Assembly (NCBI GenBank): GCA_023957385.1 | Contig: JAMLGZ010000001.1 | Span: 62,001 to 126,000, forward strand | Direction: 5' to 3' | Length of the DNA: 64,000 nucleotides | DNA from: Brumimicrobium sp. | GTDB lineage: Bacteria > Bacteroidota > Bacteroidia > Flavobacteriales_D > Crocinitomicaceae | In this document: positions 8,775-18,387 of the stretch, piece by piece | How positions within the stretch are numbered: the stretch's first letter is position 1 | Layout of the letters: every line of letters begins with the position of its first letter | Made by a program: the position numbers and the translations under genes | The notes under the pieces: generated by a model | The model's input: only the letters and a program-made list of their open reading frames with translations | Database searches by the model: none | Told to the model about the DNA's origin: nothing

Positions 8775-9800
8775 CTACAAAATTAAATCTGAGAAAGTCT
8801 TCGTAGATGGAAAACGTTCTAGAATTACTTTAAGAACCACCGTAATAGGAATAGAAAGTATCATTCCTGGAATACCCCAAACAAAGCCCCAGATAGACAA
8901 CATAACTAAAATTGAAATCGTATTCATAGAAAGAGATTTACCCATTAAAATAGGTTCTAAAATGCCACCTCCTATAGTTTGTATGGCAATTAAGAGAAGC
9001 GTAAAAAATATAAGTCCTCCCGTAAAACCCATTTCTATTGTTGCAAATAAGCTAAGCAAAACTACTGATAAAATCGGTCCGACAACTTGGATGAAATTTA
9101 ATAAAAAGGCAAGTACCCCCCAGAATATTGGGAAACTCACCCCAAAAGAATACGCAACTACACTATAGGCAAATCCTGTAATGGCACTAATAATTAGTTT
9201 CACTAATACAAAGACTAGAATATTCTTTTCTAATTTACGATAGGCTTCTTTGGAGGTATTCATTTCTTTAAAAATTAAACTCTCTAGAACTTTCTCAACA
9301 TCAATAGAACCAAATAAAAATAAAACCATAAAAAATAAACTCATCAGAAGAATCGAAATGAAGTTTATGGCAAACGAAAGCCCATTATTTACATTTCCTA
9401 GGAGAAAAGATCGAACTTTATCACTTTTAAAGAAAGCTGTAATTTGCTCCTGAGCTTCATCCATTTCTATTCCTAAAATATCTAATGCTTTATCTGTTAT
9501 TTCATTCATTCGATACGTTGCATTATCAATAAAACCTGCATCTACACTTTCTAATTCTTCAGTAGCTAAATAAACAACTTCATAAGCACCTCTCGCTATT
9601 ACTGAAATGACTAATACAATAAAAATCAACCCAAAAAGTCGGGGCAATCTTTTACTAGTAAACCAACGCATTAAGGGGGAAAATAATAGTGCTCCAAACA
9701 GTCCAAAAGCTAATGGAATAAAAATAAAAGATAATATATTAAAGAGATATAAAACAAGGGAAATTACAATTATCAGCAAGAGGTTTTGTATAGACGACAT
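8775..9800 (-). CDS. AI-2E family transporter (membrane permease)
   Basis: A 341-residue polytopic protein with about eight hydrophobic segments. It has the C-terminal core of the AI-2E/PerM family, including GFAYSVVAYSFGVSFPIFWGV, LNFIQVVGP and the late ILEPILMGKSLSMN and PGMILSIPI motifs. The family name comes from one member proposed to export autoinducer-2. Most members are better regarded as permeases of unknown substrate, some acting as Na+(Li+)/H+ antiporters. It is located between the GNAT gene and gcvH, with 60 bp and about 95 bp gaps. Confidence 0.88.
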   Translation of the reverse strand: MSSIQNLLLIIVISLVLYLFNILSFIFIPLAFGLFGALLFSPLMRWFTSKRLPRLFGLIFIVLVISVIARGAYEVVYLATEELESVDAGFIDNATYRMNEITDKALDILGIEMDEAQEQITAFFKSDKVRSFLLGNVNNGLSFAINFISILLMSLFFMVLFLFGSIDVEKVLESLIFKEMNTSKEAYRKLEKNILVFVLVKLIISAITGFAYSVVAYSFGVSFPIFWGVLAFLLNFIQVVGPILSVVLLSLFATIEMGFTGGLIFFTLLLIAIQTIGGGILEPILMGKSLSMNTISILVMLSIWGFVWGIPGMILSIPITVVLKVILERFPSTKTFSDLIL

Positions 9801-9861
9801 TTCTTCAAATTTTAGATATTGTGAAAGTAAGCATATTTAGTTAAAGAAAGAAGTGAATGAA

Positions 9862-10317
9862 TTAGAAATACAACCTGCCATTCACCCATTCGGAATCTAA
9901 TTTTGCCCCAACAGATTTGTAAAATTCAATGGCAGAACTATTCCATTCAAGCACTTGCCAATCCATTCGTTTTGCACCACTATTTTTAGCTTCTTCTATG
10001 AGCTTAGAAAATAAAGATTTACCAATTCCAAGGCGTCTATATGCTGGATCGATTATGATGTCTTCCAAATACAATGATCTTCCATACCACGTAGAATAAG
10101 AAGTATAGTAAAGAGCTATTCCAATAATATTTTCTTCAGATTCTGCTACAAAACAAGCGCAAATACCATCTTGGAATAAGTCAATAGCTAATTGTTCTGC
10201 TGTATTGATAACTTGATGTGGTTCATTCTCAAATTCGGCTAACATCTTAATCAAAGCTAGGATAGCGCCTTCGTCTCCTTGTTTAGCCTTTCTAATATGA
10301 TATGCGGGTGTTGACAT
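9862..10317 (-). CDS. GNAT-family N-acetyltransferase
   Basis: A 151-residue single GNAT domain. The acetyl-CoA-binding loop is RRLGIGKSLFSKLIEEA (about residues 94-110). Upstream, LYLEDIIIDPAYR forms the beta4 strand, and MDWQVLEWNSSAIEFYKSVGA is the C-terminal part. This pattern resembles diamine (spermidine/spermine-type) acetyltransferases, but the substrate cannot be assigned. It starts 2 bp after the sprA stop and is the last gene of the maeB-ruvA-sprA run. Confidence 0.88.
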   Translation of the reverse strand: MSTPAYHIRKAKQGDEGAILALIKMLAEFENEPHQVINTAEQLAIDLFQDGICACFVAESEENIIGIALYYTSYSTWYGRSLYLEDIIIDPAYRRLGIGKSLFSKLIEEAKNSGAKRMDWQVLEWNSSAIEFYKSVGAKLDSEWVNGRLYF

Positions 10318-10319
10318 GT

Positions 10320-13300
10320 TTATAAGCCACCCAAATTGAAACGTAATCTGATACCAGAAGAAATATTTCCTGTCACATAAGATGTGGCGATTTTTGGTGT
10401 ATTCAATTGTTGGTCATAATACAAGGAAACCGTCAAATATTTAGTAACTAAATAATCTAAGGTAGAACGGATAGACATTACCTTTTGACCTGCAGTAGCT
10501 TGTGTTGTATTCTCAATTATCTTACGAATTACTGTTAAGTTATCTCGAATAGAGAAATCAAATCTGAAATTCAAATCAGAAGGTTTTAGTTTATTTCCTT
10601 GGAAAGTGAATGGTAATCTAAATTTAGTGAATTTATATCCTACACCAATAATATATTCCGTTCCAGTCATTTCTGTTACTTGGTTATTAGATAACGCCAG
10701 CGAAGCCGAACGTTCTTTATTAATCTCAAATTTGGTTAATAATCCATTTCCTCCAACTTTCCATGTAGCATCAAATCCAAATAAAGGTGCAAATCGTTCA
10801 GAAATGGTAATATTCTGAACTTGCTGACTTGGAATGAAGTTATTATTGATATCTCTCGCTGTGAGGTTGCCATCATCATCTTGCATAGATTTTAAGTTTG
10901 TCTGCATTCCTGCAACTGTTACTGAAGAAGAATATCCATGTCTAAGCGTAAAGTTTTGTACCGCTTTTTTCGCAAATGGGAATTTAGAAAGGCCATTATA
11001 GGAGATATTCCAATTTGGAAGAGGAATATTTCGCAATGGTGAAATAGATCTTTTATTCACTTTTCTACCTGAAAACGTAGATAAGAATGCGCCGATAATT
11101 ACATCTTGTTGAGCTGGTCCATATCCATCTTTATACCCCGAACTATCTGAAATACTATTAGGATTTCCAGCCCCTAAGAAAGCTGAAACTTCTTGACGTT
11201 TGTCACGCATATTCGTAAATAACTGAGATTTATATTCTTTCGTTAATCTTTCAAAGGCTGATCCTATGGAGATTGTGGAATAAGTTACAGTCGTACTTAA
11301 GAATCTACTTTGACTCTCAAAAGTTAGCAAACTATCAGAAAAACGATAGAATTCTGAAGAGTTCTGTGTGAATTTTCTATCCATCGTCAAATCAATCTTT
11401 AAATCACGGATAGGCTCTAAACTTGCTTTAATGTTATAATTCTGACTATGAATAACTGTGTGTTGGGTATTCAATCCACTTGTATCTACAATATATCCTT
11501 TATCGCCTGCATACGGTGCAATTCTAAATCCATTTTCTTGTCCAAATACATTTCGCTCTTGGTCACCAAAAGCAAAGCGGAACATACGGCCATCCCCAAA
11601 TGTGGTACCATTCATACCAAAAAATTGAGCTTCTTGGTTAAATCCAGGTAGTAAAATACCATCATTTTGAGCATAGGTTCCTGATATAGATCGTACACTC
11701 ATAACCAATCGTCCCATAAAACCAGCAACTGGATGGAAAGGTTTTCCATATTTTTCTTTATATCTTTCTTCACGTTCTTGCTGCTTCTCAAGTTGCTCAT
11801 TCTGCTTTTCTAGTTTTGGTTGTTTACTTTCAAGTTTCTTCTCAACTTTTGCTAATTCCTGGTTATGTTTTGCTAATTCTTCAGGACTTAACTTATCTAC
11901 CTTCACTTTATTCAACTCTTTTTGTTTCTGTTCAAGTTCTTTTACTTTTTTGGCTAATTTACTATTGTTCTTAGGAGTCGTTTTTCCTTTTGAAGCACCT
12001 CCAGAAGATTTATTATCACCTCCTAAAGTATTCCTACTTACAGCAGCAGTTCTACCTCCTCCGTCTGAGATAATTTTATTTAAGAATTTAGACTTTTTAT
12101 AGAGAGTTAACATATTCAATTGTGCTGTTGCATTAATTGTTCTACTATTCTGAATAGTATTTCCGAAGGCTTCCATACCTAAATTAGGCCTGTTCCATTC
12201 ATACGAACCGCTATAACGTATGTTAGAATTAATGAAGTCTAAAGCAGGTATTTTGCTAAATGGTAAAGTGTAAGTAATATTATACATTTGGTTATAACGC
12301 ATAGCACGCCCCAAAGTACTCATCTGAGATTTAATGGAGTCTTGGAATACACGATAATTGTCCGGATTTTTCTTTCTATCAATTTGTCCTTCTGGTTCAT
12401 CAAAAATGGAATTATTGCTAGCCGTAAAATCAAACTTTAAACTTTTCGAGATATCGTATTGGAAATTGAAATCTCTGTTCCACATGAAATTCTTTAGATA
12501 AATTGGTTGGAATTCAAAGGCAGTATTTGGAATATTATTTCTAATCTGTCTTTCGTTGTAATTACGAATAATATTGTTTCGTACACTTATATTTTTAGGC
12601 CCTAAATACAAATTGAAAGAACGAATAATATCCCACCATTTTGATTTTTTCATAAACTCAACATTCTTAAATGGCTCCCACAGTTTTGGCGATCCGTTAA
12701 ATGAATAGTCGAGTCCTCCTTTCCAGATTTTTGTTCGATCGTAATTCGTTCTGAAATCTCTATGTAAATTTTCACTATACCCATAGTTAAATGAGAAGTT
12801 ACTAATATTCCAAATACGAGACTTACCTCCAGGTTTTTGTTGGCGACGTATATTTGTGAAATTATAAGATTTACGCTCGTCAAATTCCTGACCATCTCTC
12901 ATACGCTTTCTTCGTTCTTCTCCATCATACGATGTTAATTCAACATCTGGATTATATGGATCATATTGAGGATTAATTGTTCCAACTGAATATGTATATA
13001 AGAACGGAATATCAATTCTTGCCTTCTCACCTAATAATTGACCTAATTGTGCATTTGCATTAACATCTAAATTCAAACGATTATCACGTTGTCTTTCAGA
13101 AACTCTGCTATCTATACTTCCCCAGTTCATACCACTGTATGCCCCAGCAACTTTAACGGAAGCAAAATCTGCAATTTGCACATCCATCTGTGCCAAAGCA
13201 GCAGAACCTCCTTTATTATCAAACTCAGTTAAACGTAATTCGTTTACCCAAACTTCTACACATTTTGCAAAGCCATCATCTGGTTTCCAAGGATTATCTC

Positions 13301-16300
13301 CATTTTGCGCTGGATTACGAATACCAATCATTATGGTTTTTACATCTGCCAGATTCGGATTTCCCTTCACCTTAATCATACGTTTCGGGTGGTTCACATT
13401 ATTATTGTCAGATTTGCCCGGTTGATGATCAACCACTTTCGTATATTCTACATTGTAGGCTGCTCCAGTTCCCGGACTCTCCATGGCTCTATTTCGTTCT
13501 TTTTTCAGAGCAATTAACTCTTCAAATACGACACGAACATTATTCTCCTCTGGCCAAATAGCCAAATCCGATTTAGCACCCCATGGTGTCTTCTTGACGG
13601 GTATCTCGTATTCGTAATAATTTTCCTTAAAATCAGTTCCTAACCTGACAAAGACCGTGACATCATAGTTGTTGAGCGGTTTCGTTGGGTCCACTTCTTC
13701 TCCATGCACAAACATTTCTAGGTTCTTATACCGGAGCATATCCATACCGACATTTTTGGTGGCAGCTCGCGCATCTCCATCCTTTAAATCACAAACCTCG
13801 AGTGTCATAGATTGTTCATTTAACTGACGTTGATATTGCTGAGAAGGGTCAATTTCTCTCAAAATTCCAGGAGGAATTACATAATTAATTGGCTCTCTTT
13901 GGTCATGTTCTTCAATATTTACAGCTCCAATATCAAATGCTGTTAAATCAGGATCAGTTTGAATACCATCACCAGGCTGTGTTAAACTCTCTCTGAACTT
14001 TCTCCACTCACTTCGCACCAACTCTAGCTTAGCAAAACGTAGGGTTGTTTGTTCTCCAAATTCATTTAAGAACATACGCATAAAACGAATGGAACGAAAA
14101 TCAGAAATTCCATTTACAGCCTTCTGAGGATTACGAATTGGAATTCTAAATTGATACCATTTGTAATTCTTAGAGCCCTTTGAATATTCACGGGTGTTGA
14201 TGATATAGTTCTGACCAACATTTAAATCACTCTTGTGAAGAGAAACTTTATATTGAAAATAACTTTCAGATTCACTCAGGTTATTATCTCTATTTATATC
14301 TTCCATATCAGGCGTATTAGTAGCCTGAGTATTATATCCATCTGAATTAATCAACTTTGACATTTCAGGAGTTGGAGAGTTTCCTTCATGTCCATTCCAA
14401 TATTTATATCTTCGAATTACACCATATTTATTTTGGTCATATCTATCATCACGATAATAGGTATAATCATCATTAGAAACGTCTTTCAACATTCTGTCTT
14501 TTGCTTGTTGAGAAAGTACTGGATTATTTTGAATCCAAGTTACATAATTTGCAAAGGCTGTCTTTTCCTTATCTGAACTATATCCGTCTAATCCAACGTC
14601 TTGCTGAGCACGTGTATCAGGGTCATTGTCAAAAGCATTCACAACAACTTGTTGAGTAGATATCCTTGCCCATTTTGTATAATCAATATTTTCAGTGTTG
14701 GAATATTCTCTAGGAAGTCCATTTTCAAAACTTTTCCTAGAATCTGGTAATATATCTTCTGATAAATTTCCTAAGTTAAAATAAAGATTTCCTCCTACAT
14801 TGGTTCCATCAGGATCTTGATCATTATTAAATGGATCTAGCAGCCAAAATTGGATGTACTCCACATTTGTTCGCTCAAAATCAGTGGTTGTTAATGAACG
14901 CATGATTCCAGCCCATCTGCTTTCTGGATTGATAAAGTCACCATCAGAATTAACGGTATTGGTTGTATCATAATTATACATACCTCTTTCTTTTGGATAA
15001 TAAGTTAAATCCAAGGTTGTAATATTGGTGATTTCTCCTAAAGCAGGATTATTATTTGGGAATAAATCGGTCTTATTTACATAAGCAACATTCATATTCT
15101 CAGTTTCTGCAGGATTTTCAGCTATATTTTTTGGAGTAGTTGACGTATTTCTATGGAAAGTAGAATAGTCAATTACATACCACGACATGTGTGCTCGATT
15201 AAAGCCAGCACGTAAATCATTTTTTAAATTGGCTTCAGGAAACATATCTGGTTGTCCATGTGGAATAGAAGCTAATTTCCAAGATGAAAAATTCTTTAAG
15301 TCGATAGTAGATTGGCTACCTTCAAAATCGTCAACATACGAAATACCATCCTTTGTAATTGCACGTGGAGAACCTGGAATCAAGTGAGCAGCTTCAGCAT
15401 TTAATGTTAAATAGGATTTTTGTTTCGTAGAGATGGTTGGAATAAGGTTGATTAACTTAGTTAAGAAAGGTAACTCTGTTCTATAAGAAAGATTTACACC
15501 AACCACATTATTTTTATACGGTTCCTCACCAATATCTACTTTTTGTGTAATTGGTTTTTCCGCTTTTCTCATCCATGTAAATCCTATATTAAAGTCAGGG
15601 TTTACCATATAATTGAGGTGAGTACCCATTAACGATTTATTTTGGAAACCAAAGACCGAATTGCTTTCTATAGAGATTTTAATATCTGCATTAGATTCTA
15701 AAACAGCAGAGTTTAGAATTTTTACTCTCCCTAAGTTATAATCTACTGTAAAGTCAGAGCCTTCTTGTAAGCGAATACCACCTGCCGTAACAACTACAGA
15801 ACCTTCTGGTACATTCAATGCATTCAATGGAATTTCATCTGTAACAGAGGATTCGTATTTACCAACAAAATAAAAACGATTTTTCTTTGGTATTTGCTGG
15901 GCTGAGATTTTAGTTGAATCATATAATTCCGTAAACGCTACATTATTGGCAATTGGAGCTAAACCTGCACCAATCATTTCTTTCTTTACGGTTTCCCCAA
16001 ACGGTTCCACAGTACTAAAATAAATACGTCCATTCTTAGTATTAATCGTACCTCCATTCGTGGCTCTATTTCCTTCAAAAGTTATAGGCATAAAATCAAA
16101 AACCCCATCCATTTGTGCGCGGTTATTTTGATTTAATCTATCCATGCCTACTACATCAATTACCTGACGATCATCTAGACCTGGGTAAGGAAGAAAATTC
16201 ACCAACAAACTGTTTTCGGGATTGTTGTATAAGATATCTAATCTGAATCCTTGTTGACTTACTTGATATGCCCCAATAGAATACACGTTTTTCATCATTA

Positions 16301-17807
16301 AATCCCAAAGTTTATTCTTTGGATTTGTGATGGTTGGCTTTAATAATTTTAAGAATAGAGCATTTGTTCCAATGATTCCATCTGTCGAAAAATCTCCCAC
16401 TTGATAGGTTTTCCCTGAATAGGTATATTCATACGCAACAGCCAAAACCTCATCATTATCCAGAGGCATATTTAAGGAGATAAAACCTAATTGTGCATTA
16501 TATGTAAATTCTCTTTCATCTAATCTACGAGCATTTTCAACCTTCTCATATTCCACAGATTGACGGAAGGGACCTGGAGTTGAAACCTGAGTTTCTAAGG
16601 CAGCAACAGCATTATTAAAACTACGAATTGCTGAATTTCCACTTAGGAAATTGTATAATCCATTTGATTTATTATCAGGCAATTCATTACTGGAAGGGGA
16701 ACCTGGGTTCCCTGACCAATTGCTTGACTTATTTTCTCCTAAATCTGTAAAAGCTAAAATGTTACGTGTATCTTCTGTTTTATTTGATTGATTTGTTACC
16801 CATACCTCAATACGTGTAATATTTACAAGAGAATTTACAACCGGAACAGTTTTCATTGCTTCATCATAATGATCTCTATGATAATAGTTTAAAAAATAGT
16901 GTCGGTTTGCCTCATATTCATCAGCTTTTAATTTAAAGTCTTTAACTTGTGCCCCTCCTTTGATATTCATCTCCTGTTTTTGCCCACGAGAAGTAGAAGC
17001 AATAGCATCAATAGTTAATCTTCCAAATTTCAATTTTGTATATACTCCAAATAGGGTTTGAGAACCTTGAATTAACGAAGTTTGAAGAGGCATAGAAACA
17101 TTACCTGCTTCAATTTTTTGCAAAATTTGGTCTTCATTTCCTGACCATTCAAGTTTGGTAATATTATCAAAACTGAAAGAAGCTTTGGTATTATAGGAAG
17201 CACTTAGTTTTAGCTTAGTTCCAATTTGCCCTACTAAGTTCATTTGTATTTGCTGTTGAAAATCAAAACGAGTTATACGCCTATCTTTTTCTGGAATAGC
17301 CGGGTTATCGTAACGAGCGGAATTTACCCCTAGGGAAATCTCTATACTTCCTTCTGGACGAATTTGAATTTCATCTGATCCAAAAATATTAGCAAAAAGA
17401 GGACTATCAATCTTAATAGGAGGAATTAATCCCCGTTCTTCTTTGTTCTGAGAATCAATTTTTTCTTTCCAATAATCCGAACGATTTTTACTGTCTTCAT
17501 ATTGAATATACTCCTCTAATGTCATCATAGAAGGATTCCTATAATCCATTCCATTGAGTTGCTCTTGAAAAATATATTTTCCTGTTTTAGGATCATAGAC
17601 AATTGTCTTTTTTACACTCGAAGGGTCCCCAAGATCAAAACTTTGTTTGTTGTTTCCTGTAGGGTCGTAAGGATTATTTATGGGATAAGGAAGATTATGT
17701 GTTGTGTCAACCTGTCCAAAAACAGTTAAGGGAATAAGGTATAGCAACACTATCCAGTATTGTTTCACAACGGTATTTTGTGTCTGTTTTCTCACTCCAA
17801 ATCGCAA
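10320..17807 (-). CDS. sprA: T9SS outer-membrane translocon SprA
   Basis: SprA (Sov in Porphyromonas) is the giant beta-barrel through which T9SS cargo crosses the outer membrane. The 2495-residue length, a signal peptide ending near TVFGQ (about residue 32), the N-terminal IQIRPEGSIEISLGVNS and the later INTKNGRIYFSTVEPFGE segment fit the family. So do the many amphipathic strands and the terminal ISSGIRLRFNLGGL strand. Residues about 1915-2020 form a Lys/Glu-rich coiled-coil-like stretch inside the barrel region. It lies 2 bp from ruvA and 2 bp from the GNAT gene. The window also contains T9SS cargo proteins with type A and type B sorting domains. The first ATG overlaps the ruvA end region; an internal start is possible but would shorten only the pre-signal segment. 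Confidence 0.96.
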   Translation of the reverse strand: MRFGVRKQTQNTVVKQYWIVLLYLIPLTVFGQVDTTHNLPYPINNPYDPTGNNKQSFDLGDPSSVKKTIVYDPKTGKYIFQEQLNGMDYRNPSMMTLEEYIQYEDSKNRSDYWKEKIDSQNKEERGLIPPIKIDSPLFANIFGSDEIQIRPEGSIEISLGVNSARYDNPAIPEKDRRITRFDFQQQIQMNLVGQIGTKLKLSASYNTKASFSFDNITKLEWSGNEDQILQKIEAGNVSMPLQTSLIQGSQTLFGVYTKLKFGRLTIDAIASTSRGQKQEMNIKGGAQVKDFKLKADEYEANRHYFLNYYHRDHYDEAMKTVPVVNSLVNITRIEVWVTNQSNKTEDTRNILAFTDLGENKSSNWSGNPGSPSSNELPDNKSNGLYNFLSGNSAIRSFNNAVAALETQVSTPGPFRQSVEYEKVENARRLDEREFTYNAQLGFISLNMPLDNDEVLAVAYEYTYSGKTYQVGDFSTDGIIGTNALFLKLLKPTITNPKNKLWDLMMKNVYSIGAYQVSQQGFRLDILYNNPENSLLVNFLPYPGLDDRQVIDVVGMDRLNQNNRAQMDGVFDFMPITFEGNRATNGGTINTKNGRIYFSTVEPFGETVKKEMIGAGLAPIANNVAFTELYDSTKISAQQIPKKNRFYFVGKYESSVTDEIPLNALNVPEGSVVVTAGGIRLQEGSDFTVDYNLGRVKILNSAVLESNADIKISIESNSVFGFQNKSLMGTHLNYMVNPDFNIGFTWMRKAEKPITQKVDIGEEPYKNNVVGVNLSYRTELPFLTKLINLIPTISTKQKSYLTLNAEAAHLIPGSPRAITKDGISYVDDFEGSQSTIDLKNFSSWKLASIPHGQPDMFPEANLKNDLRAGFNRAHMSWYVIDYSTFHRNTSTTPKNIAENPAETENMNVAYVNKTDLFPNNNPALGEITNITTLDLTYYPKERGMYNYDTTNTVNSDGDFINPESRWAGIMRSLTTTDFERTNVEYIQFWLLDPFNNDQDPDGTNVGGNLYFNLGNLSEDILPDSRKSFENGLPREYSNTENIDYTKWARISTQQVVVNAFDNDPDTRAQQDVGLDGYSSDKEKTAFANYVTWIQNNPVLSQQAKDRMLKDVSNDDYTYYRDDRYDQNKYGVIRRYKYWNGHEGNSPTPEMSKLINSDGYNTQATNTPDMEDINRDNNLSESESYFQYKVSLHKSDLNVGQNYIINTREYSKGSKNYKWYQFRIPIRNPQKAVNGISDFRSIRFMRMFLNEFGEQTTLRFAKLELVRSEWRKFRESLTQPGDGIQTDPDLTAFDIGAVNIEEHDQREPINYVIPPGILREIDPSQQYQRQLNEQSMTLEVCDLKDGDARAATKNVGMDMLRYKNLEMFVHGEEVDPTKPLNNYDVTVFVRLGTDFKENYYEYEIPVKKTPWGAKSDLAIWPEENNVRVVFEELIALKKERNRAMESPGTGAAYNVEYTKVVDHQPGKSDNNNVNHPKRMIKVKGNPNLADVKTIMIGIRNPAQNGDNPWKPDDGFAKCVEVWVNELRLTEFDNKGGSAALAQMDVQIADFASVKVAGAYSGMNWGSIDSRVSERQRDNRLNLDVNANAQLGQLLGEKARIDIPFLYTYSVGTINPQYDPYNPDVELTSYDGEERRKRMRDGQEFDERKSYNFTNIRRQQKPGGKSRIWNISNFSFNYGYSENLHRDFRTNYDRTKIWKGGLDYSFNGSPKLWEPFKNVEFMKKSKWWDIIRSFNLYLGPKNISVRNNIIRNYNERQIRNNIPNTAFEFQPIYLKNFMWNRDFNFQYDISKSLKFDFTASNNSIFDEPEGQIDRKKNPDNYRVFQDSIKSQMSTLGRAMRYNQMYNITYTLPFSKIPALDFINSNIRYSGSYEWNRPNLGMEAFGNTIQNSRTINATAQLNMLTLYKKSKFLNKIISDGGGRTAAVSRNTLGGDNKSSGGASKGKTTPKNNSKLAKKVKELEQKQKELNKVKVDKLSPEELAKHNQELAKVEKKLESKQPKLEKQNEQLEKQQEREERYKEKYGKPFHPVAGFMGRLVMSVRSISGTYAQNDGILLPGFNQEAQFFGMNGTTFGDGRMFRFAFGDQERNVFGQENGFRIAPYAGDKGYIVDTSGLNTQHTVIHSQNYNIKASLEPIRDLKIDLTMDRKFTQNSSEFYRFSDSLLTFESQSRFLSTTVTYSTISIGSAFERLTKEYKSQLFTNMRDKRQEVSAFLGAGNPNSISDSSGYKDGYGPAQQDVIIGAFLSTFSGRKVNKRSISPLRNIPLPNWNISYNGLSKFPFAKKAVQNFTLRHGYSSSVTVAGMQTNLKSMQDDDGNLTARDINNNFIPSQQVQNITISERFAPLFGFDATWKVGGNGLLTKFEINKERSASLALSNNQVTEMTGTEYIIGVGYKFTKFRLPFTFQGNKLKPSDLNFRFDFSIRDNLTVIRKIIENTTQATAGQKVMSIRSTLDYLVTKYLTVSLYYDQQLNTPKIATSYVTGNISSGIRLRFNLGGL

Positions 17808-17809
17808 AG

Positions 17810-18385
17810 TTATAAAACTTTCAATGCATCCTTAATTAAAGTTTCAATTGTGTGCTCATCTCTAATGACTTTGGAGATAGCTTTATCGGCTGCCTTTTTG
17901 TCAAAGCCAAGAGAAATTAGTGCAGTTAACGCATCAAAACGCATTGTATTGTTTGAAACGGAAATATTTTCTGTGATAGAGCTAAATTTTAACATCTTAT
18001 CTCTCAAATCAACAATTACTCGTTGTGCAGTTTTTCCTCCGATTCCTTTCACTTTTTGTATAGTAACAACATCTTCTGTGGTAATGGCTTGTGCAATTTC
18101 AGAAGTAGTAAGTCCGGATAACATCAGAATAGCTGTGCTAGGTCCAATTCCAGAAACAGAAGTTAAGAGATTAAACATTTCCCGTTCATCTCTTTCTTTA
18201 AAACCATACAAAATTTGGGCATCTTCTCGCACTACAAATTGGGTATATATTTTTATCGTATCAACCTCTCCGATAGAAGAAAAAGTATTCAAAGATATTT
18301 TAACCTCATAACCAATTCCTCCACATTCAACTACTAATGATGTGGCGGTTTTTTCTACTAATTTTCCGTTTAGGTAGGTAATCAT
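17810..18385 (-). CDS. ruvA: Holliday junction branch migration protein RuvA
   Basis: RuvA binds Holliday junctions and loads the RuvB motor during recombination. The 191-residue protein shows the N-terminal OB-fold (YLNGKLVEKTATSLVVECGGIGYEV). It also shows both helix-hairpin-helix motifs (LLTSVSGIGPSTAILMLS and IQKVKGIGGKTAQRVIVDL) and the C-terminal RuvB-contact domain (ALISLGFDKKAADKAI). Only 2 bp separate it from both malic enzyme and sprA genes. This order is conserved in flavobacteria. Confidence 0.97.
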   Translation of the reverse strand: MITYLNGKLVEKTATSLVVECGGIGYEVKISLNTFSSIGEVDTIKIYTQFVVREDAQILYGFKERDEREMFNLLTSVSGIGPSTAILMLSGLTTSEIAQAITTEDVVTIQKVKGIGGKTAQRVIVDLRDKMLKFSSITENISVSNNTMRFDALTALISLGFDKKAADKAISKVIRDEHTIETLIKDALKVL

Positions 18386-18387
18386 AG

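Noticed and set aside
8775..9800. Evidence of AI-2 quorum sensing from the AI-2E family gene
   Set aside because: The family name does not establish substrate, and no luxS or lsr-type genes are present here.
17760..18311. 183-codon open frame antisense to ruvA
   Set aside because: Lies entirely across well-supported ruvA and sprA coding sequence; no start context and a composition typical of a reverse-strand shadow.
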